In this document: positions 51,651 to 61,574 of the stretch, one piece after another
How positions within the stretch are numbered: position 1 is the first letter of the stretch
How the letters are laid out: each line of letters opens with the position of its first letter
Translations under genes and position numbers: made by a program
DNA from: Roseibium album
GTDB lineage: Bacteria; Pseudomonadota; Alphaproteobacteria; Rhizobiales; Stappiaceae
Direction of reading: 5' to 3'
DNA length: 64,000 nt
NCBI GenBank assembly: GCA_001404055.1
Contig: CXTY01000005.1
Location: 248,001 to 312,000 of the forward strand
Notes under the pieces: generated by a model
Told to the model about the DNA's origin: nothing
Databases searched by the model: none
The model's input: only the letters and a program-made list of their open reading frames with translations

Positions 51651-52885
51651 GTTGCCCCCCTAATGATATCTACCGGGTTGAGCCGCGCTGCTTTGCGTGC
51701 CGGGATAAAACCAGCAATCCCTGAAGAAAAAAGCGCAAGCAGACTGGCGGCAACATAATGAAGTGCTGAGAAATAAATGGGCAGGCGGGTCATTTCCACA
51801 TTGGTCGTTAATTCGAATTCAATCGAGGACAGATAGCTCGACAGGCCAAATCCAAGCATCGAACCGGCGATAGCCCCCATGACACCAATCACCAGACCTT
51901 CCAGCACGAAGATCTGTTGAATGTCCGCCTCGGGAAAGCCGAGCGACTTCAAAATGGCGATGTCCTTTGCCTTTTCGTGAACGATTGTCGAGACGATATT
52001 GAATATTCCAAAACCAGCCACGACGAGAATTGCCCCCACGGCTGTGTACATGATGATGTTTCTGACAAGAAAGGCCTCCATCAGGCCTTCGTTGGCTTCC
52101 TCCCAGGAAATGGCTTTGTAGCCGAGCTGACGCTCGGCCCGTGCAGCCACGACATTTGCCTCACTGATATTGGCAAGCCGTATGGAGATGCTGTTGATGA
52201 TGTCAGGTTTTTCCAGAAGGATCTGGACCGCCTTGAGAGGAGCATAGGCAACGCTTTCATCGTTGGCGGTGACTCCGGTGTGAAATGTACCGACGATCTT
52301 GAACCGCTTGGCAATGCCGTTCGCAGAAGTCAGTGTCACCGTATCGCCGGGACCTGCCCCAAGGCGCTCGGCGGCTTTGTCGCCGAGGACAAGTCCGTTT
52401 GAAATGGTATCAAGATCTTCAAAAGTCCCCTTACGCATATCGTCGCTGATTTTTGAGACTTTCAGTTCGCGTCGGGGTATCACGCCTATCAAGGTCATGC
52501 CGATGTCCTGCCCGCTGTAGCGCAGGACGGCTTGCCCACTCAAGCGCTGGGCAAGGTTGCCGTTCACCCAATCCCTGAGCGAAGCGAGGGCTTCTATCGG
52601 GTTGCGGATGCCGCGCAGATCTTCCCGGGGGCGCAGACCATGAAATTCGATGGCGTCATAAACCTTGCTAGCAGGTTGGACAGCGGGCGAACGTTGCTCA
52701 TCAAGAATTTGCACATGCGGGATGGCTTCGATCAGCGTCTCCATGAAATCGCGTTGGGAGCCCTCCATTAGGCTGGCCATGGCAACAGAGAAACCTACTC
52801 CCAACGCGACGCCGAGCGTTGAGACTATGGTCTGCCGCAGACGGTTCCGGACATGGGTTGCCGCAATCCGCAGTAACAGCATCAT
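51647..52885 (-). CDS. FtsX-like ABC permease (DevC-type)
   Basis: A 412-residue protein with an N-terminal membrane helix, a periplasmic MacB-like domain (about 45-270) and three C-terminal helices (FtsX domain, e.g. NIVSTIVHEKAKDIAILKSLG). It overlaps both neighbours by 4 bases, so synthesis is coupled. In DevBCA and related systems the permease exports glycolipids or other lipophilic molecules; substrate here unknown. Confidence 0.9.
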   Translation of the reverse strand: MMLLLRIAATHVRNRLRQTIVSTLGVALGVGFSVAMASLMEGSQRDFMETLIEAIPHVQILDEQRSPAVQPASKVYDAIEFHGLRPREDLRGIRNPIEALASLRDWVNGNLAQRLSGQAVLRYSGQDIGMTLIGVIPRRELKVSKISDDMRKGTFEDLDTISNGLVLGDKAAERLGAGPGDTVTLTSANGIAKRFKIVGTFHTGVTANDESVAYAPLKAVQILLEKPDIINSISIRLANISEANVVAARAERQLGYKAISWEEANEGLMEAFLVRNIIMYTAVGAILVVAGFGIFNIVSTIVHEKAKDIAILKSLGFPEADIQQIFVLEGLVIGVMGAIAGSMLGFGLSSYLSSIEFELTTNVEMTRLPIYFSALHYVAASLLALFSSGIAGFIPARKAARLNPVDIIRGAT

Positions 52886-53895
52886 TGCGCGCCTCTTGCT
52901 TCCGGTTTTACTTTTTGCCCGTCTGTGAGGTCTGGGCGATATGGAAACACGATACGTGCATCAGCACCTACGCCCTCCACCACTTCAACGGCACGGGTTC
53001 CCCAAATACCGGTCTTGATTTCGACGCGTGATACACGGTTTTTCGCGTCGACCATCTGAACAACCGAACCGTCAAAGGAGGCGAGTGGCAGCAGCGTGGC
53101 GTCATTCTCTTCGCGCGTGACGATGTTGATCTCCGGGGTCATTCCGATCAGTAGAGGTGTATTCTCGGGGAGATCGAGGTAGACCCGATAGTTCTTCAAC
53201 ACCGGATCACCCTTCGGTGTGATACTGGAAACTTCTGCCTTCAGTTCCTGGTCGGGAAATGCGTCAGAACGAATGAGCGCGAGATGTCCCTTCGTGACCT
53301 TGGGGATGTCTTCTTCGTTCACTTCGGCGACCAATTGAAGCGGTTGTGGCTGTCCTATCCAGAACAAGATGTCGCCGGGTTCAGCAACTTCGCCAACCGA
53401 CCCGTCCTGACGCAACACGACGCCGTCCATCGGAGATACAATACGATAGTCAAGGAGCCGTTCCTTTTGGGCGGCAATCATTGCGTTGACGCGGATGAGT
53501 TCGCTTTGAGCCTTGTCGTAAACCTGCTGACTAACCACCCGTCGTTCCAGAAGCTGTTGCGCTCTTTTACGGTCAGATTGGGCAAGTGCCTGTCTGGCTT
53601 CCAGTTCGGCCAGAGTGGCGCGAGCGTCTCCGCTGTCTAATTCGGCAAGTTCGTCTCCCTTTTTGACTTTCATGCCTTCGCAGCCGCAAAGGGTGACGAT
53701 GCGTTTGCGAACGATACTGGTTACTTTCGCCCATCTTACCGGTTCAACCACAGCTGTTGCATAGACGACTTCTGCCGCGCGGCCGTTTTTCGGGCGTATG
53801 AACTCGACCACAGGCGGTCTTGCCGACCACCAGTACCAGCCAAGAACTGCGGCAACAAATGCCGAAAACAAAACCAAATAGCGTAAAAACCGCAT
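52882..53895 (-). CDS. HlyD-family periplasmic adaptor (DevB-type)
   Basis: A 337-residue protein with an N-terminal membrane anchor (LVLFSAFVAAVLGWYWW). The lipoyl half is GMKVKKGDELAELDSGDA, followed by a coiled-coil hairpin of about 60 residues, the second half-lipoyl DYRIVSPMDGVVLRQ and a beta-barrel domain. It bridges the inner-membrane exporter to an outer-membrane channel, which is not encoded here. First gene of the three-gene operon. Confidence 0.9.
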   Translation of the reverse strand: MRFLRYLVLFSAFVAAVLGWYWWSARPPVVEFIRPKNGRAAEVVYATAVVEPVRWAKVTSIVRKRIVTLCGCEGMKVKKGDELAELDSGDARATLAELEARQALAQSDRKRAQQLLERRVVSQQVYDKAQSELIRVNAMIAAQKERLLDYRIVSPMDGVVLRQDGSVGEVAEPGDILFWIGQPQPLQLVAEVNEEDIPKVTKGHLALIRSDAFPDQELKAEVSSITPKGDPVLKNYRVYLDLPENTPLLIGMTPEINIVTREENDATLLPLASFDGSVVQMVDAKNRVSRVEIKTGIWGTRAVEVVEGVGADARIVFPYRPDLTDGQKVKPEARGAQ

Positions 53896-54011
53896 GATGC
53901 ACCTGCACAGGTTGTGTAGGTGAGATTAACCTGCTGGGATCGTAAATCCATGGCCTGGATCAAATTCGTCGGCTTCAAGCCAGGTTTTCGGTCAGGCGGC
54001 GGGAGACACGA

Positions 54012-54251
54012 TCAATAGTGTGGTGGTTTTTCGATCTGGTGACCGGGTGCTGTGTTTTCCAGAAGCTCTCCAACCTGGTCGGTCATGCTCACAAGCTTTC
54101 TTGTCACACGGTCGATTTGCCTGGCTTGTTCGGCGACAACGGTGCTGAGCTCATCGATCGTATGGTTGGCGTGGGCGAGATCAATCTCGAGTTTTTCCAG
54201 CCTCGTCTCATGGTCCTGTGACACAGCCTGCCTCCTGTCGTGTATTTCCAT
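54012..54251 (-). CDS. slyX: SlyX family protein
   Basis: A 79-residue coiled-coil protein ending in the family-typical PPHY. Heptad pattern is visible in ETRLEKLEIDLAHANHTIDE. SlyX function is not well defined. Stands alone, upstream of the exporter operon on the same strand but about 115 bases away. Confidence 0.88.
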   Translation of the reverse strand: MEIHDRRQAVSQDHETRLEKLEIDLAHANHTIDELSTVVAEQARQIDRVTRKLVSMTDQVGELLENTAPGHQIEKPPHY

Positions 54252-54369
54252 TTCTGGCAGCAGTCAGCGCCACCTGGTTGGAAGCACCTATAAAGGGTGT
54301 GGGACGGAAGAAAACATTTTAATTCATCGTTTAATGGCGATGGGTTTAAATGCGCAGGAGGTTTCCTAT

Positions 54370-54417
54370 ATGGATCCTGTACCCGGACCGGGCCACAAGG
54401 CCAGATCGATTGATTGA
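54370..54417 (+). CDS. 15-codon mini-ORF upstream of the GST gene
   Basis: ATG 54370 has an excellent ribosome site (AGGAGG, 54356-54361, 8-base spacer). It encodes MDPVPGPGHKARSID and ends at 54417, 9 bases before the GST start, whose own ribosome site is weak. It may be a leader that couples translation to the GST gene, or the remnant of an older start. Confidence 0.45.
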   Translation: MDPVPGPGHKARSID

Positions 54418-54426
54418 GAGCGCAGC

Positions 54427-55131
54427 ATGAATGCCATACCCGACTTCAAGATCTCCCAGAAATGGCCAGCGAATTTTCCTGACCGGATCCAGCTTTATTC
54501 GCTGCCGACGCCAAATGGCATCAAGGTATCGGCGATGCTTGAAGAGACAGGTCTGGCCTATGAACCGCACCTGGTGAATATCCTCACCGGTGACCAGATG
54601 ACCGCTGAGTTTCTGTCTCTCAATCCGAACAACAAGATCCCTGCGATCATTGACCCCAATGGTCCGGACGGCAAGCCGCTGGCGCTTTGGGAGTCTGGTG
54701 CCATCCTCCTTTATCTTGCCGAAAAATCCGGCAAAATGCTCCCGGAAAACCCTTCCCGGAAGTATGAAGCGATCCAATGGGTTATGTGGCAGATGGGTGG
54801 CTTCGGGCCAATGACCGGTCAGCTTGGATTCTTTCACAAGTTTGCCGGTAAAGACTTTGAAGATCGCCGCCCGTTTGAGCGTTACCGCGACGAGGTCAAA
54901 CGGTTGCTTGGTGTGCTTGACAGGCAGCTGGAAGGCCGCGCGTTCATCATGGGCGACGAATATACCATCGCCGATATCTCGTCCTGGCCCTGGGCACGGA
55001 ACATCAATGGCTTTTACGAGGCTGCAGAAATCGTTGACTACCACAACTTCAAAAACGTCGTGCGTTGGGTCGACACCTGCCTGAGCCGCCCGGCCAGCGA
55101 AAAGTCGATCAACATCCCACCGAGACCTTAG
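54427..55131 (+). CDS. Glutathione S-transferase family protein (YghU/Nu-class-like)
   Basis: A 234-residue protein. N-terminal thioredoxin-like domain with LPTPNGIKVSAMLEE (Thr/Asn-type active site of Nu-class GSTs), NPNNKIPAI (cis-Pro) and WESGAILLYLAEK (glutathione gamma-glutamyl contact). The helical C-terminal domain has YTIADISSWPWAR. Members of this class, such as E. coli YghU and YfcG, often reduce disulfides or organic peroxides with two glutathiones bound. Gene gshA at 19.3 kb would supply the cofactor precursor. Confidence 0.9.
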   Translation: MNAIPDFKISQKWPANFPDRIQLYSLPTPNGIKVSAMLEETGLAYEPHLVNILTGDQMTAEFLSLNPNNKIPAIIDPNGPDGKPLALWESGAILLYLAEKSGKMLPENPSRKYEAIQWVMWQMGGFGPMTGQLGFFHKFAGKDFEDRRPFERYRDEVKRLLGVLDRQLEGRAFIMGDEYTIADISSWPWARNINGFYEAAEIVDYHNFKNVVRWVDTCLSRPASEKSINIPPRP

Positions 55132-55195
55132 GTTTGAGCGTCCGGCTGGCATGGACGGGTAATTTGATCAGTACGATGCCAATCCAAAATATCGC

Positions 55196-55268
55196 GCCGT
55201 CCCGGGCTCGATCCGGGACTGCTTTTCGCAGCCACGTCTAGCTGGCCCCGGCTCAAGGCCGGGACGGC
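55196..55268. repeat. REP-like compound palindrome
   Basis: GCCGTCCCGG (55196-55205) and CCGGGACGGC (55259-55268) are perfect outer arms. Inside lie smaller hairpins (GTCCCGG-GCTCGAT-CCGGGAC and CCCGGC-TCAA-GGCCGGG). This GTCCCGG/CCGGGAC pattern is typical of intergenic repeat families of alphaproteobacteria. Confidence 0.75.
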
Positions 55269-55444
55269 ATTGAACAGGAGATAAAATTCCTTAAGTGTGC
55301 GGGGTCATAAAGTGGAAGCCAGGTCTGTAATCAGTCGTCTGATGATTATTCTGGTGATGTTTTCAGTATGACCGGGGTGGGATTTAATAGGCTGTATCCG
55401 TTACCGCATGTTGACCGCATATATTACTTTGAAAACATCCCTCA

Positions 55445-55603
55445 TCATGAAGTGCTGGTCACCGCACCAATAATCCGTTCTGAAAAGTTCACGCTCTGGC
55501 CGCTAACGTCGAGCCTTCCGTTGGGCAGCCGGACATCGGGCGCAACTTCTGCCAAAAAGTCTCTCAACGCCGACAAAGCTGTATCTTTTGTTTTCCTGGC
55601 CAT
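55445..55603 (-). CDS. Possible 52-residue small protein
   Basis: ATG at 55603 with AAGGA 7 bases upstream; stop at 55445. The peptide begins MARKTKDTALSALRDFLAEV and is soluble and mixed-charge. A longer plus-strand frame overlaps but has no ribosome site and poor composition. No family recognised; could be a decayed gene end. Confidence 0.35.
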   Translation of the reverse strand: MARKTKDTALSALRDFLAEVAPDVRLPNGRLDVSGQSVNFSERIIGAVTSTS

Positions 55604-55688
55604 GAACAGTCCTTTTTAGACCAATTTGTAGGCCAATCCACAAAGATGCAATAGAGCGCCTCGCTACATTCAAGAAAAGAGGCCAGGC

Positions 55689-56438
55689 GTGTTTGAATTG
55701 ATGTTGTTATGCGTTGCAGGTTTTGCAACGGGGCTCCTGAACGCTGTCGCCGGCGGCGGCACATTTCTGAGTTTGCCCGCGCTTCTCTACGTCGGCATCC
55801 CTCCTGTCAGTGCCAATGCGACGGCAACCCTGACAGCACTACCCGGCTACATGAGTAGCGCATGGGCATTCAGGGACGACATGCAGGCAGAGGGTCGCCT
55901 GAGACTGCCAACGATCATCGGTCTTGCTGCTATCGGCAGCGTGCTGGGGGCGGTTTTGCTGATCGTGACCCCAGGCAAGACTTTTCTCTGGATCGTGCCA
56001 TGGTTGCTGTTGGTGGCCACTGTGCTCTTCGGCTGCGGCCCATATCTGTTGCGAATGATGCAAATGCGGGGAGGCAGCGGTGCCGGAGCTCTATTTTCTG
56101 CACTCGCGATCCTCGCCGTTTCCATTTATGGCGGCTATTTCAATGGCGGTCTCGGGATCATGTTGTTGGCCGCCTTTGGGTTGCTTGGCTATGTGAACCT
56201 GCACGGCATGAACGGGCTGAAAAATGTCCTGTCGGCGATCCTCTCGCTGATCTCCGCACTGACTTTCGTCACTGCGGGGCTAATCGCCTGTGAACAGGCG
56301 TTCGTCATGGCGGGCAGCGCGACGTTGGGCGGTTACATCGGGGCTCGCCAGAGCCGCAAGATCGTCCGGACAGACATCCTCCGCCATTTCGTACTGGCAA
56401 TCGGCGCGATCATGACTTTGATTTTCTTCGTTCGTTGA
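55689..56438 (+). CDS. TauE/SafE-family sulfite exporter-like permease
   Basis: A 249-residue protein starting at GTG 55689. About eight membrane helices and the two TSUP repeats, with the N-terminal motif GLLNAVAGGGTFLSLPAL and the second-half GGYFNGGLGIMLLAAFGLLG. The family transports sulfur-containing or carboxylate anions. No sulfur gene adjoins it, so substrate is open. Convergent with the HTTM gene, only 18 bases apart. Confidence 0.88.
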   Translation: MFELMLLCVAGFATGLLNAVAGGGTFLSLPALLYVGIPPVSANATATLTALPGYMSSAWAFRDDMQAEGRLRLPTIIGLAAIGSVLGAVLLIVTPGKTFLWIVPWLLLVATVLFGCGPYLLRMMQMRGGSGAGALFSALAILAVSIYGGYFNGGLGIMLLAAFGLLGYVNLHGMNGLKNVLSAILSLISALTFVTAGLIACEQAFVMAGSATLGGYIGARQSRKIVRTDILRHFVLAIGAIMTLIFFVR

Positions 56439-56456
56439 TGGCGTATCGATCATTGC

Positions 56457-58253
56457 CTACGCCAAACAATTGTGGTTCCAGATCTGTCTGGTCGTTATCT
56501 CCTTTTGGCCACCGGGCGGTGGTGTTGGTTCGACCTGAAAATAAATGACAAAGGTGGACAGTGCGGGCATCCCGGTGTGGCTTTTCGACCAATTCCGGCA
56601 CAAAAAGCGCGCGTAGTTGCGGGCAAGAGTATGATGCGTGTCGTGATAGGACCGATCTTCCATGATAGATAAAAATTTCCGCCACCGATAATTCGCGTAA
56701 ACCTCGGAAACTATCTCGGGCTTGTCAAAATTGGCGAGCCCTATACGGTTCCAGTAAACATCAACGATGGTCCCGTCCGACAAGTCGCCTTCAATAACCG
56801 GCCAGGGGCTTGTCGTTTCAGGGTAGGGCGCAAACATTGTCCAGTTCTGATGAAGCCCCAAGGCCTGCCGGACCGCCACGAACGATCCCGGAAGGGTCAA
56901 GCCGCTCCATGGAAGAGTCGAAATGTTCTGGATGGTGACGAAGACCAGAAAAATAGCTGCAAGGGTCTGTGTGACAAGGCCAAAGCGGGCCTCGCTTTCA
57001 CGCCATGGCAACAATCGTTTTGTTACACGGGAAAAACGAGGGCGATTTGCGCCGACCCAATCATAACAGCGGTCGCCGATCCTTCGAAAAAAGCTGCGAT
57101 CGAGCACCCAGGCCAAGGGAAAGAATATTGGTGAGACGCTAACCAGTCTTGAAATTGCTTCAAACTTGAAAAATCGCTGTTCGCCCAGGGTAAGGACCCA
57201 GGAGTTTCGTCTCTCTAGTTCCGCGCCAATTTCGGCGTCTTCTTGCGCCGGCCTTATGGGGATCGAGGGCAGGAAAAGAAACACTCTGAGGATATGGCAG
57301 GTCTTCTCGCAAAAATCGCAGCCTTGGTCAAACCAGATCGCGACAGGTTCGAGCGCTCTTTTTCGAAACCAGATGCCCAATTTGTCCCACATCCAACCCG
57401 GCATGAATGTCAGGTTCATGACGATTGAGATGAACGGGAAGAACCCGATTTCGAGAAAAGCCAAAAACGCCAGATGCATGGTTATGAAAGCCAGCATGAC
57501 CAGGGTTCGAAAGGTGCGATGAAAGATCGGCGAGAAAATCAGGACGGGGCCGACAAACTCCAGTGCATAAACGTAGTAGGTCAGCCCCGTCATGATTTCG
57601 TTGAACTGACGGAACCAAAGGGCAAAGGGCGTTACAAAATAATCGAGTTGAAGGGCGTAATAGACGGCGCTCCCCTCCTGAAACCAGATGGGATGGGTCT
57701 TCAACAGGGCGCTGAAGAAGTACATGGACATGCCCTGTAGCAGGAGAGCTGTGGTCGCAATTGACCAGTAGGCGTTTTTTGAGAAGCGCTCGGTCTTGTC
57801 GAGGGCAGCATCGATTGAATAGCGTGCACCGAGCGGCAGGAACATGGCCCAGAACAGAAGCAACAGTGCAAGATTATCTTCACCAGACAAAATGAAGGTG
57901 TTTCTGTTTTGAACCGACAGCATCAGGCCCCACGAAACGACCGTGCCCAGTCGCGTGCGCCAACCAAGAATAAGAAGGACGGCGAAAATGGCCGCCACCA
58001 GAAACAGCAGGGACTGGAACCAGGCCGAGCCATTGGCAAAGTGAAACGACCAGGTGCTGAAATAGAGGTAATCAATCTGAACGGCACGGGGCATTATTCC
58101 CGCGTCAGTATAATGTGCAACCAGGTCACGTGAGCGATAGCAAAGGTCAATGAGAACGTAGACACCCAGCAAAACTCTGAACAGGGCGAGGGTTCGAAGA
58201 TCTATGCCGAAAACTGTTCTAAGCGGGGTAAACTTCACACTGATAGACTTCAT
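56457..58253 (-). CDS. HTTM membrane protein with DCC-type thiol-redox domain
   Basis: 598 residues from ATG 58253; an earlier start at 58298 is possible. The N-terminal half (about 1-290) is an HTTM domain, the membrane fold of vitamin-K-dependent gamma-carboxylases, with about nine helices. It is followed at about 303-410 by a segment resembling the DCC (DUF393) thiol-disulfide family: IWFDQGCDFCEKTC, with CxxC at 312-315. Two more helices and a soluble C-terminal domain of about 130 residues follow. Bacterial HTTM proteins are uncharacterised or quinone-linked by analogy; the CxxC unit suggests redox coupling at the membrane. Function is inference. Confidence 0.78.
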   Translation of the reverse strand: MKSISVKFTPLRTVFGIDLRTLALFRVLLGVYVLIDLCYRSRDLVAHYTDAGIMPRAVQIDYLYFSTWSFHFANGSAWFQSLLFLVAAIFAVLLILGWRTRLGTVVSWGLMLSVQNRNTFILSGEDNLALLLLFWAMFLPLGARYSIDAALDKTERFSKNAYWSIATTALLLQGMSMYFFSALLKTHPIWFQEGSAVYYALQLDYFVTPFALWFRQFNEIMTGLTYYVYALEFVGPVLIFSPIFHRTFRTLVMLAFITMHLAFLAFLEIGFFPFISIVMNLTFMPGWMWDKLGIWFRKRALEPVAIWFDQGCDFCEKTCHILRVFLFLPSIPIRPAQEDAEIGAELERRNSWVLTLGEQRFFKFEAISRLVSVSPIFFPLAWVLDRSFFRRIGDRCYDWVGANRPRFSRVTKRLLPWRESEARFGLVTQTLAAIFLVFVTIQNISTLPWSGLTLPGSFVAVRQALGLHQNWTMFAPYPETTSPWPVIEGDLSDGTIVDVYWNRIGLANFDKPEIVSEVYANYRWRKFLSIMEDRSYHDTHHTLARNYARFLCRNWSKSHTGMPALSTFVIYFQVEPTPPPGGQKEITTRQIWNHNCLA

Positions 58254-58421
58254 CGCACCGAGCCACCTGAAATTTCCTGGCGTGTAGCTGCTCCGCATGA
58301 TGTTCGCTTATGGTTAAAAAACTCAATGGTTCAACCAACCGGCTAACAAACAATGGAATTCGTATTCGTTTCACCGCCAGAGTTGTGATGCGAGAACGAT
58401 CGCGAATGAAGTTCTGACTTT

Positions 58422-58497
58422 GCAAAAGGGTGAGCCGCTGGTTCACCCTTGAGATTAGCACCGTCTGGAACGACTGGCTTAGAAGCCCATGCCGCCC
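58422..58497 (-). repeat. Partial duplication of the groEL 3' end and terminator
   Basis: The 32 bases at 58466-58497 equal those at 58586-58617 (the last codons and stop of groEL), exactly 120 bases apart. Both copies are followed on the minus strand by a similar hairpin beginning with AAGGG (58426-58450 and 58547-58570). The downstream copy encodes only the GGMGF-stop tail and has no gene attached. Confidence 0.85.
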
Positions 58498-58544
58498 CCA
58501 GTGCCGCAAAGCGGCAACAAACTGAAAAACATGGGCCGCAACGC

Positions 58545-58570
58545 AAAAGGGCGACCCGAGGGCCGCCCTT
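58545..58570 (-). terminator. groEL terminator
   Basis: Arms AAGGGCG (58547-58553) and CGCCCTT (58564-58570); on the minus strand followed by TTTTGC. A second hairpin (AAGGGTGA/TCACCCTT, 58426-58450) lies in the duplicated copy downstream. Confidence 0.75.
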
Positions 58571-58598
58571 AAACTTTGGATCACTTGGAACGACTGGC

Positions 58599-60254
<1,656 letters not shown>

Positions 60255-60301
60255 TCACTTAAATTGGAATGAGGTTGAGATCAGAAGCGGTTCGCTGTGA
60301 A

Positions 60302-60589
60302 TTAAGCGATCACGCCCATGATGTCGGATTCCTTCATGATCAGGAGGTCTTCACCGTCGATCTTGACTTCGGTGCCGGACCACTTGCCGAACAGGACGCG
60401 GTCGCCTGCTTTGACGTCGACCGGGATCAGCTCACCGCTGTCCTTGCGGGCACCGGCGCCAATTGCGACGATCTCGCCTTCCTGCGGCTTCTCTTGTGCG
60501 GTATCCGGAATGATGATGCCGCCTGCGGTTTTCTCTTCAGAGTCTACGCGGCGAACAACGACACGGTCGTGCAGTGGACGAAATGCCAT
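60302..60589 (-). CDS. groES: Co-chaperonin GroES
   Basis: A 95-residue protein with [20 protein letters not shown] at the N-terminus, the mobile loop near [20 protein letters not shown] and the domain end [16 protein letters not shown]. It caps GroEL. First gene of the operon, behind a CIRCE-controlled promoter. Confidence 0.97.
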   Translation of the reverse strand: MAFRPLHDRVVVRRVDSEEKTAGGIIIPDTAQEKPQEGEIVAIGAGARKDSGELIPVDVKAGDRVLFGKWSGTEVKIDGEDLLIMKESDIMGVIA

Positions 60590-60693
60590 AAGACTTATTT
60601 CCTCTCATGAGCGCGCCCCACGCAATGGGCAGCGCGCGAGACATGATTACTAAGGTTGACTTGAACAGGAGATCTTGCGCCTCCCGCTACCAA

Positions 60694-60720
60694 TTAGCAC
60701 TCCCTCAAGGCGAGTGCTAA
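60694..60720. promoter_or_regulatory. CIRCE operator of groESL
   Basis: TTAGCACTC (60694-60702) and GAGTGCTAA (60712-60720) with a 9-base spacer match the CIRCE consensus perfectly. HrcA binds this dyad and represses groESL in the absence of heat stress. Confidence 0.97.
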
Positions 60721-60731
60721 CAGCGTCATGG

Positions 60732-60759
60732 ATTTATGTAGCTGAGTGCAGCTTGTCAA
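60732..60759 (-). promoter_or_regulatory. groESL promoter
   Basis: On the minus strand: TTGACA (60754-60759), 16-base spacer, ATAAAT (60732-60737). The predicted start lies just before the CIRCE dyad, so HrcA would block the initiating polymerase. Confidence 0.75.
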
Positions 60760-60890
60760 TGCTTTGGGGAGAGAATTTCTTCAGGTCTTATCCCTAAGTG
60801 GCATCGCTGTGGTTAACAAAGCGATGCCGATTTGGAAAACACCTGTAAAAGATACCAAATAAGCCGCGTAGCAACCTTTGATCTGTGCTG
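60760..60890. other. Intergenic region between groES promoter and the secreted-protein gene
   Basis: With the promoter, CIRCE and 100-base leader, the groES upstream region totals about 300 bases (60590-60890). This distal part shows no gene, hairpin or operator that I can recognise. Confidence 0.4.
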
Positions 60891-61466
60891 TTAGTTGGTG
60901 CCTGAAACCGTGAATGGCAAGGTGAAGCTGGATTGTTTGCCACTGATTTCGTCTGCAAAGCCAGTTTCAAGCTGGTAATCGCCAGCAGGTAGGCCACTGA
61001 ACTGGAATGTCAGGCTGGCCCCAAGCTCTCGTTGCTTGGATCTACCTTTACCGGAAAAGACCGCGAAATTGTCCTGCTCCGCGAGAACCTGACCAGACAG
61101 GTTCAGGAGCTTGTAGCTCGCGGTGAGTTCATAAGAATAAGTGCCGTCATTTTCAGAAAACGCATAGCCGACAGGTTCAGCATAGACGGAAAGGGCTTCA
61201 CCATCCGCAATAACAGCCTCTGTCTTTGGCTGATAATGGCCATAGCCTGTTCCAGTGCCCTCAGCGAAGGTGGAGACAGAAAAAGCCAGGTATGAAGAGT
61301 TCCAGGCCTGGTCATAGGCCGCAAGTGCGCTGATGAGGGCAGGGGAGAGTGCTGAGCTGTCGTCAGACTGTGCTTGAACAGATAAGGCTCCTGCAATAGT
61401 CCCGGTTGCAATGAGAACAGCAGATGCAATCCGCCGTGAGGCACGTCTTCCAGCCAACAATGTCAT
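60891..61466 (-). CDS. Secreted hypothetical protein
   Basis: 191 residues from ATG 61466, with GGGGA just upstream. A Sec signal peptide spans about residues 1-33 (ASAVLIATGTIAGALSVQAQ). The rest is a beta-rich acidic domain ending GKQSSFTLPFTVSGTN. Two long stretches (about 50-110 and 115-190) look like immunoglobulin-type or beta-sandwich repeats, but I recognise no family. Probably periplasmic or cell-surface. Confidence 0.7.
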   Translation of the reverse strand: MTLLAGRRASRRIASAVLIATGTIAGALSVQAQSDDSSALSPALISALAAYDQAWNSSYLAFSVSTFAEGTGTGYGHYQPKTEAVIADGEALSVYAEPVGYAFSENDGTYSYELTASYKLLNLSGQVLAEQDNFAVFSGKGRSKQRELGASLTFQFSGLPAGDYQLETGFADEISGKQSSFTLPFTVSGTN

Positions 61467-61574
61467 AATTCCCCGCACGCCCTTAAGTCTTGTCTTTTCT
61501 TAGCGATTTCGCCGATATAGACCGACTTTCGGGAATAGACAAGGAAATGTGTGCGTCGCGGTAAACGCAGGTGG

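Noticed and set aside
55368-55619. Plus-strand frame of 83 residues after the GST gene
   Set aside because: No ribosome site, odd composition, and it overlaps a shorter minus-strand frame with a good ribosome site.
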